This document shows positions 17,371 through 25,845 of a DNA stretch of 40,307 bases, one piece after another (position 1 is the first letter of the stretch; each line of letters begins with the position of its first letter). Below the pieces are notes generated by a model. It was not told where the DNA came from and did no database searches. It was given only the letters and a program-made list of their open reading frames with translations. Position numbers and translations under genes: made by a program. The stretch lies in contig JAHFOX010000001.1 in NCBI GenBank assembly GCA_023261445.1, forward strand, positions 1-40,307, given 5' to 3'. The stretch comes from Planctomycetota bacterium. GTDB taxonomy: Bacteria > Planctomycetota > Brocadiia > Brocadiales > Brocadiaceae.

Positions 17371-18456
17371 ATGAGGAGAATTGGTGTATTAACCGGCGGT
17401 GGTGATTGCCCGGGGTTAAATGCCGTTATCCGCGGTGTCGTAAAGTCAGCGTCAACAAAGTATAACTGCGAAGTGATTGGAATCGAAGACGGCTTCGACG
17501 GCCTCGTTCTGCCAGATAAAACGCGGAATTTAACGCCTTTAAATGTTCGTGGAATCCTCCCTATCGGGGGAACAATTCTGGGCACATCCAACAGGGCGAA
17601 TCCCTTTCAATACAAAGTTACAATAGATGGCAAACCTGAAGTAAGGGATGTTTCTGGCGATGTAATCAAAAAAATTCAATCATTAGGGCTGGATTCTCTC
17701 GTTGTTATCGGAGGCGACGGCTCTCTTAAGATTGCCTACGAACTATTCAAAAAGGGCTGTCCTGTTGTTGGCGTTCCAAAGACCATTGATAACGACATCA
17801 TGGCAACGGACGTTACCTTTGGGTTTAACACCGCAGTGCAAACAGCCTCAGAGGCACTGGATCGGCTTCACACAACCGCCGAGAGCCATCACAGGGTCAT
17901 GGTCGTAGAGGTAATGGGGCGTTATGTAGGATGGATCGCATTGGAAACGGGAATCGGGGGAGGCGCTGATGTGATCCTTATCCCTGAAATCCCGTTTGAT
18001 ATTGCTAAAGTATGCCAGAAGATTATTGACCGTAAAAAAAGTGGCAGCAAGGCAAGCATTGCGGTCGTCTCCGAGGGAGCAAAACCGATAGGTGGTGCGG
18101 TGTCGATACTGTGTGCCCCCGAGGAGGGTGGCAGTGCCGAACGTCTCGGTGGTATTGGAAACAAGGTTGGCGCTGATATTAGCAGGTGCACAGAGATGGA
18201 GGTGCGCGTAACCGTGCTTGGGCATTTACAGCGAGGAGGTACGCCTTGTGCCTTTGATCGTATTCTTTCAACCCGGTTTGGGGTGGCTGTGGTGGACTTG
18301 ATAGCCGACAAGAGATTTGGCGAGATGGTTTGTTTAAAAGGGCAAGAGATTGAATCGGTTCCACTGAGCGAAGCCATTAAAGGGCAAAAAAAAGTGCCAA
18401 CGGAGGAAGGATTAGTAAAAACAGCCGAATCAATAGGCGTTTGTTTTGGGCGGTAA
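17371..18456 (+). CDS. 6-Phosphofructokinase
   Basis: The product phosphorylates fructose 6-phosphate in glycolysis. The N-terminal phosphate-binding loop is LTGGGDCPGLN (7-17). The donor-discriminating motif is GGDGS (114-118), with Gly rather than the Asp of PPi-dependent enzymes, which favours ATP. The second position is VPKTIDNDI (135-143), with Lys where classic ATP enzymes have Gly, as in the mixed group III family. Later motifs are AETGIGGGADVILIPEIPF without the first residue (LETG) and GHLQRGGTP. I chose the ATG at 17371, 4 codons inside the longest frame, where the family start fits. AAAGG lies upstream. Confidence 0.9.
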   Translation: MRRIGVLTGGGDCPGLNAVIRGVVKSASTKYNCEVIGIEDGFDGLVLPDKTRNLTPLNVRGILPIGGTILGTSNRANPFQYKVTIDGKPEVRDVSGDVIKKIQSLGLDSLVVIGGDGSLKIAYELFKKGCPVVGVPKTIDNDIMATDVTFGFNTAVQTASEALDRLHTTAESHHRVMVVEVMGRYVGWIALETGIGGGADVILIPEIPFDIAKVCQKIIDRKKSGSKASIAVVSEGAKPIGGAVSILCAPEEGGSAERLGGIGNKVGADISRCTEMEVRVTVLGHLQRGGTPCAFDRILSTRFGVAVVDLIADKRFGEMVCLKGQEIESVPLSEAIKGQKKVPTEEGLVKTAESIGVCFGR

Positions 18457-18484
18457 AGATTTTTAGTGTTAGGAGGTTTTTGTT

Positions 18485-19702
18485 TTGAATGGGGAATATG
18501 TTGTTATTGGAAACGGGGTCGCTGGCACAGAGGCGGCAAAGACGATTCGTCAAAAAGATTCGTTGGCAGATATAAAAATTCTTACGAAGGATTATTATCC
18601 ATTTTATTCAAGGCCCAGACTGCCTGAGTTATTGGCTAAAGAGGTTTCTGCAGAAGAGGTTTTTATACATAATTACGAATGGTATCATAAAAATAAGATT
18701 CAATTGTACCTGAACTGTACAGTAAAAAGTATTGATACGAAGAATCAAAAAATAACACTTACTGATAAATCTAATTTTCACTACGACAAACTTTTATTGG
18801 CTGTAGGCAGCAGTAGCGCCCTGCCGCCGATTGATGGAATCAATACTACGGAAGGGGTTTTTACTTTACGGTCAGTAGAAGATGTATTAATTATTACAAG
18901 GCGTGCGGTTTTATCTAAGACGGTTACTCTGATTGGTGGGGGACTGCTTGGTATTGAAGCGGGAAATGGGCTCAGAAAATTAGGGCTTTCTGTTACGGTT
19001 GTTGAATTCTTTGACCGCCTGCTTCCCAGACAATTGGACGGCGAAGGCTCTGTAATTTTACAGAAACAAATGGAGGACATTGGTTTTAAATTCTTTCTCG
19101 GAGCCCAATCAAAATCCATAAAAGATTCAGGCAACACAAAGATAGTGGAATTGAAGGACGGGAAGGTCATTGGGGGCGATTTTATATTAGTCTCGGCGGG
19201 GATTAAACCTAATATAAAATTGGCGCAAGAAACAGGCGCGACTGTAAATAAAGGTATTATTGTGAACGACCGTATGGAAACTAATATTCCACATGTTTAT
19301 GCCGCCGGTGATGCAGCAGAACATAAAGGCAGGATATACGGTATCTGGCCAGCCGCACAAAGACAAGGGGTGATTGCAGGCTCCAATATGGCAGGAGGAA
19401 GCGAAGTGTATACAGGCACTGTTCCGTCCACGAGCTTGAAGGTTGCGGGCATACATCTTACCTCAATGGGTGATATTCTGACAGAGGACAAAACTATAGA
19501 GCAAGTCAAAATAAAGAATACCAGTAAGAATACATACAAAAAGCTTTTTATCAAGGATGGAAAACTTGTAGGCGCTATTTTTCTGGGAGACACGAAGAAT
19601 GCTTACGAGATGGGACAACTTATGGAAAAGAAGGTGGATGTGACTAAGTGCAAAGAAAGGATATTGGAAGCAGATTTTGACGTTAAGGCGCTGTTCAAAT
19701 AA
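18485..19702 (+). CDS. FAD-dependent NAD(P)H oxidoreductase, rubredoxin-reductase-like
   Basis: The 405-residue product has the two-dinucleotide-domain fold. The FAD motif is VIGNGVAGTEAA (7-18), the NAD(P)H motif IGGGLLGIEAGNGLRKLGL lies in the middle, and VYAAGDAAE is the second FAD motif. No redox-active CxxC is present, so it is not a disulfide reductase. It resembles NADH:rubredoxin oxidoreductases and the N-terminal part of NirB-type nitrite reductases. It starts with TTG; AGGAGG lies upstream. Context suggests an electron donor for superoxide reductase, ferredoxin or the diiron proteins, but no rubredoxin is in the window. Substrate is therefore inferred. Confidence 0.88.
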   Translation: MNGEYVVIGNGVAGTEAAKTIRQKDSLADIKILTKDYYPFYSRPRLPELLAKEVSAEEVFIHNYEWYHKNKIQLYLNCTVKSIDTKNQKITLTDKSNFHYDKLLLAVGSSSALPPIDGINTTEGVFTLRSVEDVLIITRRAVLSKTVTLIGGGLLGIEAGNGLRKLGLSVTVVEFFDRLLPRQLDGEGSVILQKQMEDIGFKFFLGAQSKSIKDSGNTKIVELKDGKVIGGDFILVSAGIKPNIKLAQETGATVNKGIIVNDRMETNIPHVYAAGDAAEHKGRIYGIWPAAQRQGVIAGSNMAGGSEVYTGTVPSTSLKVAGIHLTSMGDILTEDKTIEQVKIKNTSKNTYKKLFIKDGKLVGAIFLGDTKNAYEMGQLMEKKVDVTKCKERILEADFDVKALFK

Positions 19703-19719
19703 TCCGAAGATGAAATTTT

Positions 19720-20595
19720 ATGAGCCCGATTGAAACTTCTATTGCGGCGTTTAGTTTACTTGGTATAGGGATTGTTGCCGTTACGCTTATCTTCATCCTG
19801 CTTGGCAGAAATGAACCTGCAGGGCATCAAAAGTTTTTAAGATGGGCGCATCGCATCACAGGGTATATTTTTATTATTTTGTATTTGTTTATTTGTGTGG
19901 TTATGCTGCGAAGGTTAACTGTCAACTCCGCAGCCCTGTCCGCAAATGATGCCCTTCATGCGTATTTTGGGATTGTCATTTTTCCCATGATAGTTGCAAA
20001 GATATGCATCGTCAGGTTCTACAAAAAGTATTGTAATCGTCTGCCGATTTATGGAATGATAATTATGACTGCCGTTTACATGACGGTTACTTTGAGCGCC
20101 GGATATTACGTACTTTCAATGGCCAAAAGCCAATATGTCTTTTTACTGGATAAAGGGAGACTTGTAAAAGTTAACATAAATATAGGCCGAAAGGTTGTTC
20201 GGCAGAAATGTTCTACCTGCCATTCTCTTGAGAGGGTTTATGCCTATGTCAAGACGGAGGCCGACTGGCAGAATTATGTAATGCGCATGCGGGCAAAGGA
20301 TCCGCTAATCATGAGCGATCTCGAGGCATTGCAGGCAGTAGGATATTTGGTAAAAAATCTGGGGATTGACGACACGAAATTAGATGTGCAGTTAGGTATG
20401 AGAATTATTTTAGAGAAGTGCCATAAGTGCCATACTCTTGAACGCATATTTACATTTAAAAAGACACGAGCAGAATGGGCGCAAACCTTGGAGTTGATGA
20501 GGTCGTTCGATCCCTATTTATTAAATGATTCAGAGGCGCGTCAGGTTAATTATTACCTTGGTAAAATCCTTGCCAAACAACAAGCGGGGCAATAA
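19720..20595 (+). CDS. Membrane-anchored diheme cytochrome (4 TM plus two c hemes)
   Basis: The 291-residue product has four membrane helices (about 5-28, 47-66, 80-99, 108-133) and a soluble C-terminal part with two heme c motifs, C164-ST-C167-H168 and C234-HK-C237-H238. The two heme units are tandem repeats of about 70 residues (CHxLERxxxxxKTxAxW...DP), so the region arose by duplication. His44 and His80 at membrane edges could bind a heme b, giving an electron path from the membrane to the exported c hemes; that is inference. It follows the flavoprotein by 17 bases. No ribosome-binding site is obvious. Possible role: feeding the peroxidase at 20936. Confidence 0.85.
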   Translation: MSPIETSIAAFSLLGIGIVAVTLIFILLGRNEPAGHQKFLRWAHRITGYIFIILYLFICVVMLRRLTVNSAALSANDALHAYFGIVIFPMIVAKICIVRFYKKYCNRLPIYGMIIMTAVYMTVTLSAGYYVLSMAKSQYVFLLDKGRLVKVNINIGRKVVRQKCSTCHSLERVYAYVKTEADWQNYVMRMRAKDPLIMSDLEALQAVGYLVKNLGIDDTKLDVQLGMRIILEKCHKCHTLERIFTFKKTRAEWAQTLELMRSFDPYLLNDSEARQVNYYLGKILAKQQAGQ

Positions 20596-20603
20596 CGAAT
20601 GCA

Positions 20604-20894
20604 TATTGTGCCAGCAAGGGCGGGGTAGTACAGCTAACAAGGGCTTTGGCAATTGAGTGGGCAAAATACAACATCAATGTGAATTCTATTGCCCCTTATG
20701 CTATGGAGACAGAGATGACTAGGACTATGTTGGAGGATGAAAAGACCAAGAAGACAATAATTTCAAAGATACCAATGCGGCGGATTGGTAAGCCCGGCGA
20801 CCTTTCCGGCAAAGTAGTTTTCCTTGCATCAAAGGCGTCTGATTATATTACAGGGCAGGTAATATTTGTTGATGGTGGTTTTTCCGTGCAATAA
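20604..20894 (+). pseudogene. C-terminal remnant of a short-chain dehydrogenase (SDR)
   Basis: Directly after the diheme gene stop at 20595, the frame from 20604 reads YCASKGGVVQLTRALAIEWA, beginning exactly at the catalytic YxxxK motif of classical SDRs such as 3-oxoacyl-ACP reductases. It continues through VNSIAPYAMETEM and GKPGDLSGKVVFLASKASDY and ends DGGFSVQ. About 97 residues remain. The N-terminal Rossmann half (about 150 residues, with TGxxxGxG and the catalytic Ser) is absent. No start codon with a ribosome-binding site is present; the TTG at 20646 would lose the Tyr. A gene decayed by deletion, or a joint left by rearrangement, is likely. Confidence 0.8.
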
Positions 20895-20935
20895 AAATGT
20901 AAATTTGTACTGTATTTTATAGGAGATTTATAACT

Positions 20936-21982
20936 GTGAATAGAATTATAAAATCTATTTTTGGATGCGGTATTTTTCTGTTTTTGACAATTAAAGTGAT
21001 TTTTGGCGCTGATTTTCCATTGTATCCCCCAATTGGACCCCTTCCGCCAGTAACAATTCCAGCGGATAATCCGCAAACTACAGCAAAAATAGAATTGGGC
21101 AAGAAACTGTATTTTGACCCGAGACTCTCAGGGAATAACTGGATTAGTTGCGCTACATGTCATAACCCGGCATTGGGGTTTACAGACGGCTTGCCAAGAA
21201 TGCTGGGAGGGCCGACATCCAAGGAGGGAGGCAGGAATTCTCCTACAATAATAAACAGCACATATAATGAATACCAATTTTGGGATGGGCGCGCCGTTAC
21301 TTTGGAAGAACAAGCTCTTGGTCCTATCCAGAACCCTAATGAAATGTTTGAAACGTTGGACAATGTCGTGAAAAAATTGAGCGGTATCCCTGATTATGCC
21401 AAGGCATTTAAAGAAGTCTTTGGAACAGGGGTGACTGCCGATGGTATAGCGAAGGCTATTGCTGCGTTTGAACGCACGATTGTATTTGCAAATTCCCAGT
21501 TTGACAAGTACATGATGGGGGATGGAAATGCCATGAGTGAATCTGCAAAACGAGGAATGTATCTGTTTGATACAAAAGCGGAATGTGTTAAATGTCATAA
21601 CGGTCCAAACTTTACAGACAATAAATTTCACAACATTGGCGTGCCAGCAGATGGGCCGCTCAAAGAAGATTTAGGACGGCTTAACGTTACAAAGAAGGAT
21701 ACAGATAAGGGGGCATTCAAGACGCCTACCCTGCGGAATATTACTGATACCAGTCCTTATATGCATAATGGATTTTTCCCCACGCTGTTTGAAGTAGTGC
21801 AGTTTTACAATGGAGGAGGCGGGCGGAGTGAAAATAAAAGTCCTGACATTCATGGTTTGAATTTGACTGGGGAAGAGGTCAACGACCTCATTGAATTCAT
21901 GAAGGCATTGACCGGGGAGCTGGTCCAAGTCAAATACGATGTCGTTCCCCTTGTATATCCCAATTTGCCAAAGGGATTTTAA
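20936..21982 (+). CDS. Diheme cytochrome c peroxidase (CCP/MauG family)
   Basis: The 348-residue product reduces hydrogen peroxide to water with electrons from small cytochromes c, outside the cytoplasm. A signal peptide (1 to about 25, FGCGIFLFLTIKVIFGA) is followed by two heme motifs, C72-AT-C75-H76 and C217-VK-C220-H221. The family segments GKKLYFDPRLSG, NSPTIINSTY, QFWDGRA and TPTLRNITDTSPYMHNGFF are present. The start is GTG, with AGGAG about 11 bases upstream. Upstream tandem cytochromes are natural donors. MauG-like members oxidise proteins, but length and motifs fit ordinary CCP. Confidence 0.93.
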   Translation: MNRIIKSIFGCGIFLFLTIKVIFGADFPLYPPIGPLPPVTIPADNPQTTAKIELGKKLYFDPRLSGNNWISCATCHNPALGFTDGLPRMLGGPTSKEGGRNSPTIINSTYNEYQFWDGRAVTLEEQALGPIQNPNEMFETLDNVVKKLSGIPDYAKAFKEVFGTGVTADGIAKAIAAFERTIVFANSQFDKYMMGDGNAMSESAKRGMYLFDTKAECVKCHNGPNFTDNKFHNIGVPADGPLKEDLGRLNVTKKDTDKGAFKTPTLRNITDTSPYMHNGFFPTLFEVVQFYNGGGGRSENKSPDIHGLNLTGEEVNDLIEFMKALTGELVQVKYDVVPLVYPNLPKGF

Positions 21983-21985
21983 TGT

Positions 21986-22507
21986 ATGGATATCATTTTA
22001 AGATCGTTTATTAATCGCCTGGAAGCATTACCAGATAAATTATCTGTAGACGTGCTTCGAAAATTTTTACTGGAGAATGATGGAAGACAACTGCCGGCAG
22101 ATGAATATATCAGTTTTTCAGATAAGGACTATAAAAGGAATATCGTGCATGTCAGCAGTAAGTGTGAGTTCACGGTGCTGTGCTTTAAGAAAGGACAGAT
22201 TACCCCGATACACGATCACGGCGGTTCCCTTGGGATTACAATCATACGAAAAGGCACCTTTACAGAGGAATTATTCAATAAACTGCCTACTGGTATGATC
22301 GCACCTACATTTACCCGCAGGTTTCATATGAGCGAACTGTCCTACATAAACCTCGCAACCATCCACCGTGTTTCAAATGCCCACAACGGGAATCTGGTCA
22401 CTATGAACATCTACTTTCCTCCATTGACTTTGATGAACATCTATAACCTCGAAAATACGCAGGTGGGAAAATGGACTGCTGATTACTCTAATACAAAGAG
22501 TATGTAA
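21986..22507 (+). CDS. Cysteine-dioxygenase-type cupin protein
   Basis: The 173-residue product matches the cysteine dioxygenase family: non-heme iron, three-His site made of His76 and His78 (TPIHDHGGS) and His127 (TIHRVSN). These enzymes oxidise cysteine, or related thiols such as 3-mercaptopropionate, to sulfinic acids with O2. It starts 4 bases after the peroxidase stop, so it is probably co-transcribed. The length is close to bacterial CDOs (about 170-200). The exact thiol is not determined. An O2-using enzyme in this defence island could scavenge oxygen or thiols; that is inference. Confidence 0.85.
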   Translation: MDIILRSFINRLEALPDKLSVDVLRKFLLENDGRQLPADEYISFSDKDYKRNIVHVSSKCEFTVLCFKKGQITPIHDHGGSLGITIIRKGTFTEELFNKLPTGMIAPTFTRRFHMSELSYINLATIHRVSNAHNGNLVTMNIYFPPLTLMNIYNLENTQVGKWTADYSNTKSM

Positions 22508-22552
22508 ATTAAGGAGCATGTTCAGGTAAAGCTGGACGTTTCTCCTCCCTTG

Positions 22553-22575
22553 GTCCCTCCCATCAAGTGAGGGAC
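22553..22575 (+). terminator. Hairpin after the peroxidase/dioxygenase genes
   Basis: A 7-base stem (GTCCCTC with GAGGGAC) with a 9-base loop is followed by TATTTGT, a weak T-run. It may end the transcript, and a partial dispersed repeat (22593-22613, GTCACCGAAGGCCTAATTTA) lies just beyond. The remaining spacer holds nothing else. Confidence 0.35.
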
Positions 22576-22661
22576 TATTTGTAATTCATATAGTCACCGA
22601 AGGCCTAATTTAAATATCATTCCATTACTGATAGTATCTTAATCCCGAAGAGGAGGTTTGA

Positions 22662-23921
22662 GTGCCCGAAAAGACAAAAATAACTAGCGCATGGCAAACG
22701 GCGTTAACGCAGCTCGATAATGTAGCAAAGATCATGATGCTTACTGAGGACGTCCATCAACTGCTCAGAAATTTCGAGCGCATATTGACCGTCTCCATTC
22801 CTATACGGATGGATAACGGCTCGCTAAGAGTTTTCAACGGATTTCGTGTACAGCACAACTCGGCGCGTGGTCCCTATAAAGGTGGTGTCAGGTATCACCC
22901 TGAACTTACCCTCGATGATTTGAAGGCGCTGGCAATGGAAATGACGTGGAAGTGCTCTCTGGTAGGTGTACCATTTGGAGGTGCAAAAGGTGGTATTATC
23001 TGCAATTCCAAGACACTTTCCAAAGGCGAATTAGAAAGACTTACGCGCCGTTATACATATGCCATTATGCCCATCATCGGTATCGGAAAAGACATCCCTG
23101 CCCCCGATGTAAATACCAATGAACAGATCATGGCATGGATGATGGATACTTACAGTATGAATAATGGTTATTGCACGCCGGGGATTGTCACAGGTAAACC
23201 CGTTAATATCGGCGGTTCTCTGGGACGAACAGACGCAACCGGTCTTGGTATTACCTTTACCATCGCCAACGCCATCAAATCGAAGAAAATGAATTTTAAG
23301 GGTCTCAAAGTAGTGATTCAGGGTTACGGCAACGTGGGCTCGACCGTGGGAAAATTGCTCAGCGAAATGGGCTGCAAGATAGTCGCCGTGAGCAGCTCGA
23401 AGGGGGGAGTCTATAATCCAAAGGGATTGAACCACAATGCCCTCATGAAGTATTATAAAGAACATGGTTCTTTCGAAAATTTTCCCAATGCTGAAAGTAT
23501 AACGAATGCATCTCTGCTGGAACTCCCGTGCGATGTGCTGGTGCCGGCAGCAATGGGTAATCAGGTTACCAAAGAGAATGCTGATAAGATAAGGGCAAGG
23601 CTAATCGTTGAAGGAGCCAATGGTCCAATCACACCGGAGGCGGACCAGATTTTGAAAGAGCGCAAGATACCCGTGATCCCTGATATCCTTGCCAATGCAG
23701 GGGGAGTCATTGTTTCTTATTTTGAGTGGGTGCAAGACGTACAGTGCTATTTTTGGTGTGAACACGAAGTAAATGCAAAACTTAACAACATCCTGGATCG
23801 TTCTTACGAAGAGGTCTTTCAACTTTCACAAGAAAAGAAAACCAACTTACGTACCGCAGCCATGATATTAGCCGTAAAAAAGGTAGTAGACGCAATTCAG
23901 GTGCGAGGCTTGTATCCCTGA
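22662..23921 (+). CDS. gdhA: Glutamate dehydrogenase (Glu/Leu/Phe/Val family)
   Basis: The 419-residue product interconverts glutamate with 2-oxoglutarate and ammonium using NAD(P)H. The length is that of hexameric small-subunit GDHs. The substrate-binding segment is GPYKGGVRYHPELT and the catalytic Lys lies in VGVPFGGAKGG. The NAD(P) domain has VVIQGYGNVGSTVGKLL. Pocket residues DVNTNEQIMAWMMDTYS match GDH rather than the amino-acid-specific branches. The start is GTG with GAGGAGG 6 bases upstream. It may feed ammonium into assimilation. Cofactor specificity (NADH or NADPH) is not determined. Confidence 0.92.
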   Translation: MPEKTKITSAWQTALTQLDNVAKIMMLTEDVHQLLRNFERILTVSIPIRMDNGSLRVFNGFRVQHNSARGPYKGGVRYHPELTLDDLKALAMEMTWKCSLVGVPFGGAKGGIICNSKTLSKGELERLTRRYTYAIMPIIGIGKDIPAPDVNTNEQIMAWMMDTYSMNNGYCTPGIVTGKPVNIGGSLGRTDATGLGITFTIANAIKSKKMNFKGLKVVIQGYGNVGSTVGKLLSEMGCKIVAVSSSKGGVYNPKGLNHNALMKYYKEHGSFENFPNAESITNASLLELPCDVLVPAAMGNQVTKENADKIRARLIVEGANGPITPEADQILKERKIPVIPDILANAGGVIVSYFEWVQDVQCYFWCEHEVNAKLNNILDRSYEEVFQLSQEKKTNLRTAAMILAVKKVVDAIQVRGLYP

Positions 23922-23940
23922 ACATTTTTAAGAAAAATAA

Positions 23941-23992
23941 ACCATGGAGGTCGCAGAGAAATCCTTATAAATTTCTCTGCGACCTCTGTGGT
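23941..23992. repeat. Large inverted repeat after gdhA
   Basis: Two 22-base arms (starting ACCATGGAGGTCGCAGAG) pair with 2 mismatches around an 8-base loop, and a short T-run follows at 23997. The arms belong to the GACCTCTGTGGT family of dispersed repeats. It could act as a bidirectional terminator between gdhA and the ferritin-like gene. Confidence 0.65.
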
Positions 23993-24023
23993 AAGGTTTT
24001 TATAACATGGAGAATAATACAAT

Positions 24024-24518
24024 ATGAAATATGAAAATTTTAACGATGCAGAAGCACTGAAGATAGCTGTAAATATTGAGGAAGAGGGGCAGGAATTTTA
24101 TTCTATATTGACGAAAAATGCTAGAGATCCAAAGGTAAAAGAAGTATTTTCTAAACTTGCCGCAGACGAGAAAGAGCACCTTGCCCGTTTTCAAAAGGCA
24201 TATATCGAAATAACCTCTCCTAATAGTTTAGCGGAGGGTTGCGAGGCTTACACAGTAGATTTGTATTTAAAATATCTGGTTGATACAGGCGTATTTGCTC
24301 AAAAGGGCAATGCCAAGAGGATTGCCGCAGAGGTAAAAACGGACATAGACGCCTTGAAAATCGGCATTCAGGCTGAGAAAGATTCTATACTTTACTATAA
24401 TGAAGCCGCACGTAATACCAGACATCGTTCAGGGAAAATGGTATTTGAACAATTGTTAAGCGAAGAAAAAAAACATCTCAAATTGTTGGCAGAGAAACTT
24501 AAAGGATTAAAATCATAA
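24024..24518 (+). CDS. Ferritin-like diiron protein, rubrerythrin family
   Basis: The 164-residue product has two four-helix halves, each with a Glu helix and an ExxH: E20-E21-G-x2-F followed by DEKEHL (E51, H52), then QAEKDSILYY followed by SEEKKHL. This is the ferritin-like diiron fold of rubrerythrins, which reduce peroxide or store iron. The C-terminal rubredoxin Fe(Cys)4 domain is missing. It lies in a defence island with superoxide reductase. No signal peptide, so cytoplasmic. The ATG has no strong ribosome-binding site (ATGGAGAATAATA upstream). Confidence 0.87.
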   Translation: MKYENFNDAEALKIAVNIEEEGQEFYSILTKNARDPKVKEVFSKLAADEKEHLARFQKAYIEITSPNSLAEGCEAYTVDLYLKYLVDTGVFAQKGNAKRIAAEVKTDIDALKIGIQAEKDSILYYNEAARNTRHRSGKMVFEQLLSEEKKHLKLLAEKLKGLKS

Positions 24519-24599
24519 TAGCCTATCGTGTTTGAAAATTATACATGGATAAAAATGCTTATATATTAAAGATACAATTAAATAGAAAGGAGTTGTACA

Positions 24600-25085
24600 A
24601 TGTCTGGGAAAGAATGGAGCAGCCCGCCTGCAATGCAGATTGATTCTAAAAAGAATTATCGTGCAAAGATTGAAACAAAAAAGGGCGAAATTGAAATAGA
24701 GTTTTATCCACAATACGCCCCAAAAACAGTCAATAATTTTGTTTTTCTTGTCCGTGAGGGATTCTATAATGGCATATCATTTCACCGTGTGATTAGTGAT
24801 TTTATGATTCAGGGCGGCGACCCAACAGGCACAGGCAGGGGCGGTCCGGGCTATAAGTTTGAGGATGAAGTCATGGGCAATCCGTTGACCCACGATACCG
24901 GCGTAATCTCTATGGCTAATGCCGGTCTGAACACTAATGGCAGTCAATTTTTTATCACTCACTCGCCACAGCCTCATCTCAACGGCAAACATACGGTATT
25001 TGGCAAAGTAATCAACGGTATGGATGTGGTCAGTGCAATCAGGCAAGGCGATGTAATGACGCAGGTAATGATTAGCGAGAATTAA
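24600..25085 (+). CDS. Peptidyl-prolyl cis-trans isomerase, cyclophilin type
   Basis: The 161-residue product is a single cyclophilin domain with the catalytic segment [19 protein letters not shown] (Arg63, Phe68, Gln71), [17 protein letters not shown] and [12 protein letters not shown]. It accelerates proline isomerisation in folding. The Trp that binds cyclosporin in the eukaryotic enzymes is His126 here. No signal peptide, so cytoplasmic. AAAGGAG precedes the ATG by 7 bases. It lies between two redox genes in the stress island, consistent with a folding role. Confidence 0.95.
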   Translation: MSGKEWSSPPAMQIDSKKNYRAKIETKKGEIEIEFYPQYAPKTVNNFVFLVREGFYNGISFHRVISDFMIQGGDPTGTGRGGPGYKFEDEVMGNPLTHDTGVISMANAGLNTNGSQFFITHSPQPHLNGKHTVFGKVINGMDVVSAIRQGDVMTQVMISEN

Positions 25086-25130
25086 AACTCTAAGGTATTT
25101 AAAAAACCACTGAAATGTTGGAGAATATTA

Positions 25131-25697
25131 ATGAAAAAATCTTTAGGAGCGAAAACTATTGTTTATCCGACGCCTGTTTTTATTGTAGGAACGTATGATA
25201 AGGCTGGAAAACCAAACGCAATGAATGTTGCATGGGGAGGACTCTGCTGTTCCCGTCCGCCTTGTATTGCGATTTCTCTAAGGAAGGCCACGTATACCTA
25301 CGGAAATATCGTGGAACGAAAGGCGTTTACGGTAAACATTCCTTCTGAAAATTATGTCAAGGAGGCGGATCATTTTGGAATTACATCTGGGAAAAATGAA
25401 GATAAGTTTTCCGCCACAAAACTTACCCCAGTGAAAAGCGATAAAATAGATGCCCCTTTTATTAAGGAGTTCCCTTTGATTTTGGAGTGCAAGTTGAAGC
25501 ACACTGTTGAAATAGGACTGCACACTCAGTTTATTGGTGAAATTGTGGATGTTAAGATTGAAGAATCTATGCTTGGGGGAAATGGGGTTCCTGATATTGT
25601 AAAAATAAAACCATTTTTGTATGCCCCGGAAATTCGCGCTTATTATGGAATCGGGAAATGCCTTGGCAGTGCGTTTTCCATTGGTAAGCAGATTTAA
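25131..25697 (+). CDS. Flavoredoxin-like FMN-binding protein (flavin reductase fold)
   Basis: The 188-residue product is a split-barrel FMN protein of the flavoredoxin/flavin-reductase group. It has the typical opening [20 protein letters not shown], then [20 protein letters not shown], and an [14 protein letters not shown] core. These cytoplasmic proteins carry electrons or reduce flavins; flavoredoxins of anaerobes act in sulfur and redox metabolism. Two adjacent Cys (CC) lie in the flavin loop. TTGGAG precedes the ATG. It is next to the cyclophilin and a ferritin-like gene, suggesting redox defence. Confidence 0.87.
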   Translation: MKKSLGAKTIVYPTPVFIVGTYDKAGKPNAMNVAWGGLCCSRPPCIAISLRKATYTYGNIVERKAFTVNIPSENYVKEADHFGITSGKNEDKFSATKLTPVKSDKIDAPFIKEFPLILECKLKHTVEIGLHTQFIGEIVDVKIEESMLGGNGVPDIVKIKPFLYAPEIRAYYGIGKCLGSAFSIGKQI

Positions 25698-25740
25698 GAA
25701 GATTGAAATACACCCGTAAGACGGTTTAGACGAAAATGTA

Positions 25741-25777
25741 AAATCCCCATTTTCTAAAGGGGGACTAAGGGGGATTA
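25741..25777. repeat. CCCCATTTTCTAAAGGGGGACT dispersed palindrome
   Basis: AAATCCCCATTTTCTAAAGG, then GGGACTAAGGGGGATTA, belongs to the same family as 30176-30220 (opposite orientation) and the dnaN terminator core. The upstream half of the long frame at 25777 reads into this repeat, which argues against that early start. Confidence 0.55.
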
Positions 25778-25845
25778 TGTTAGGTACGCCTCCCCCATCA
25801 ACCTACGTTCTGAACTTGTGTGAATATTTAAGAGTCAGTTGCTTT

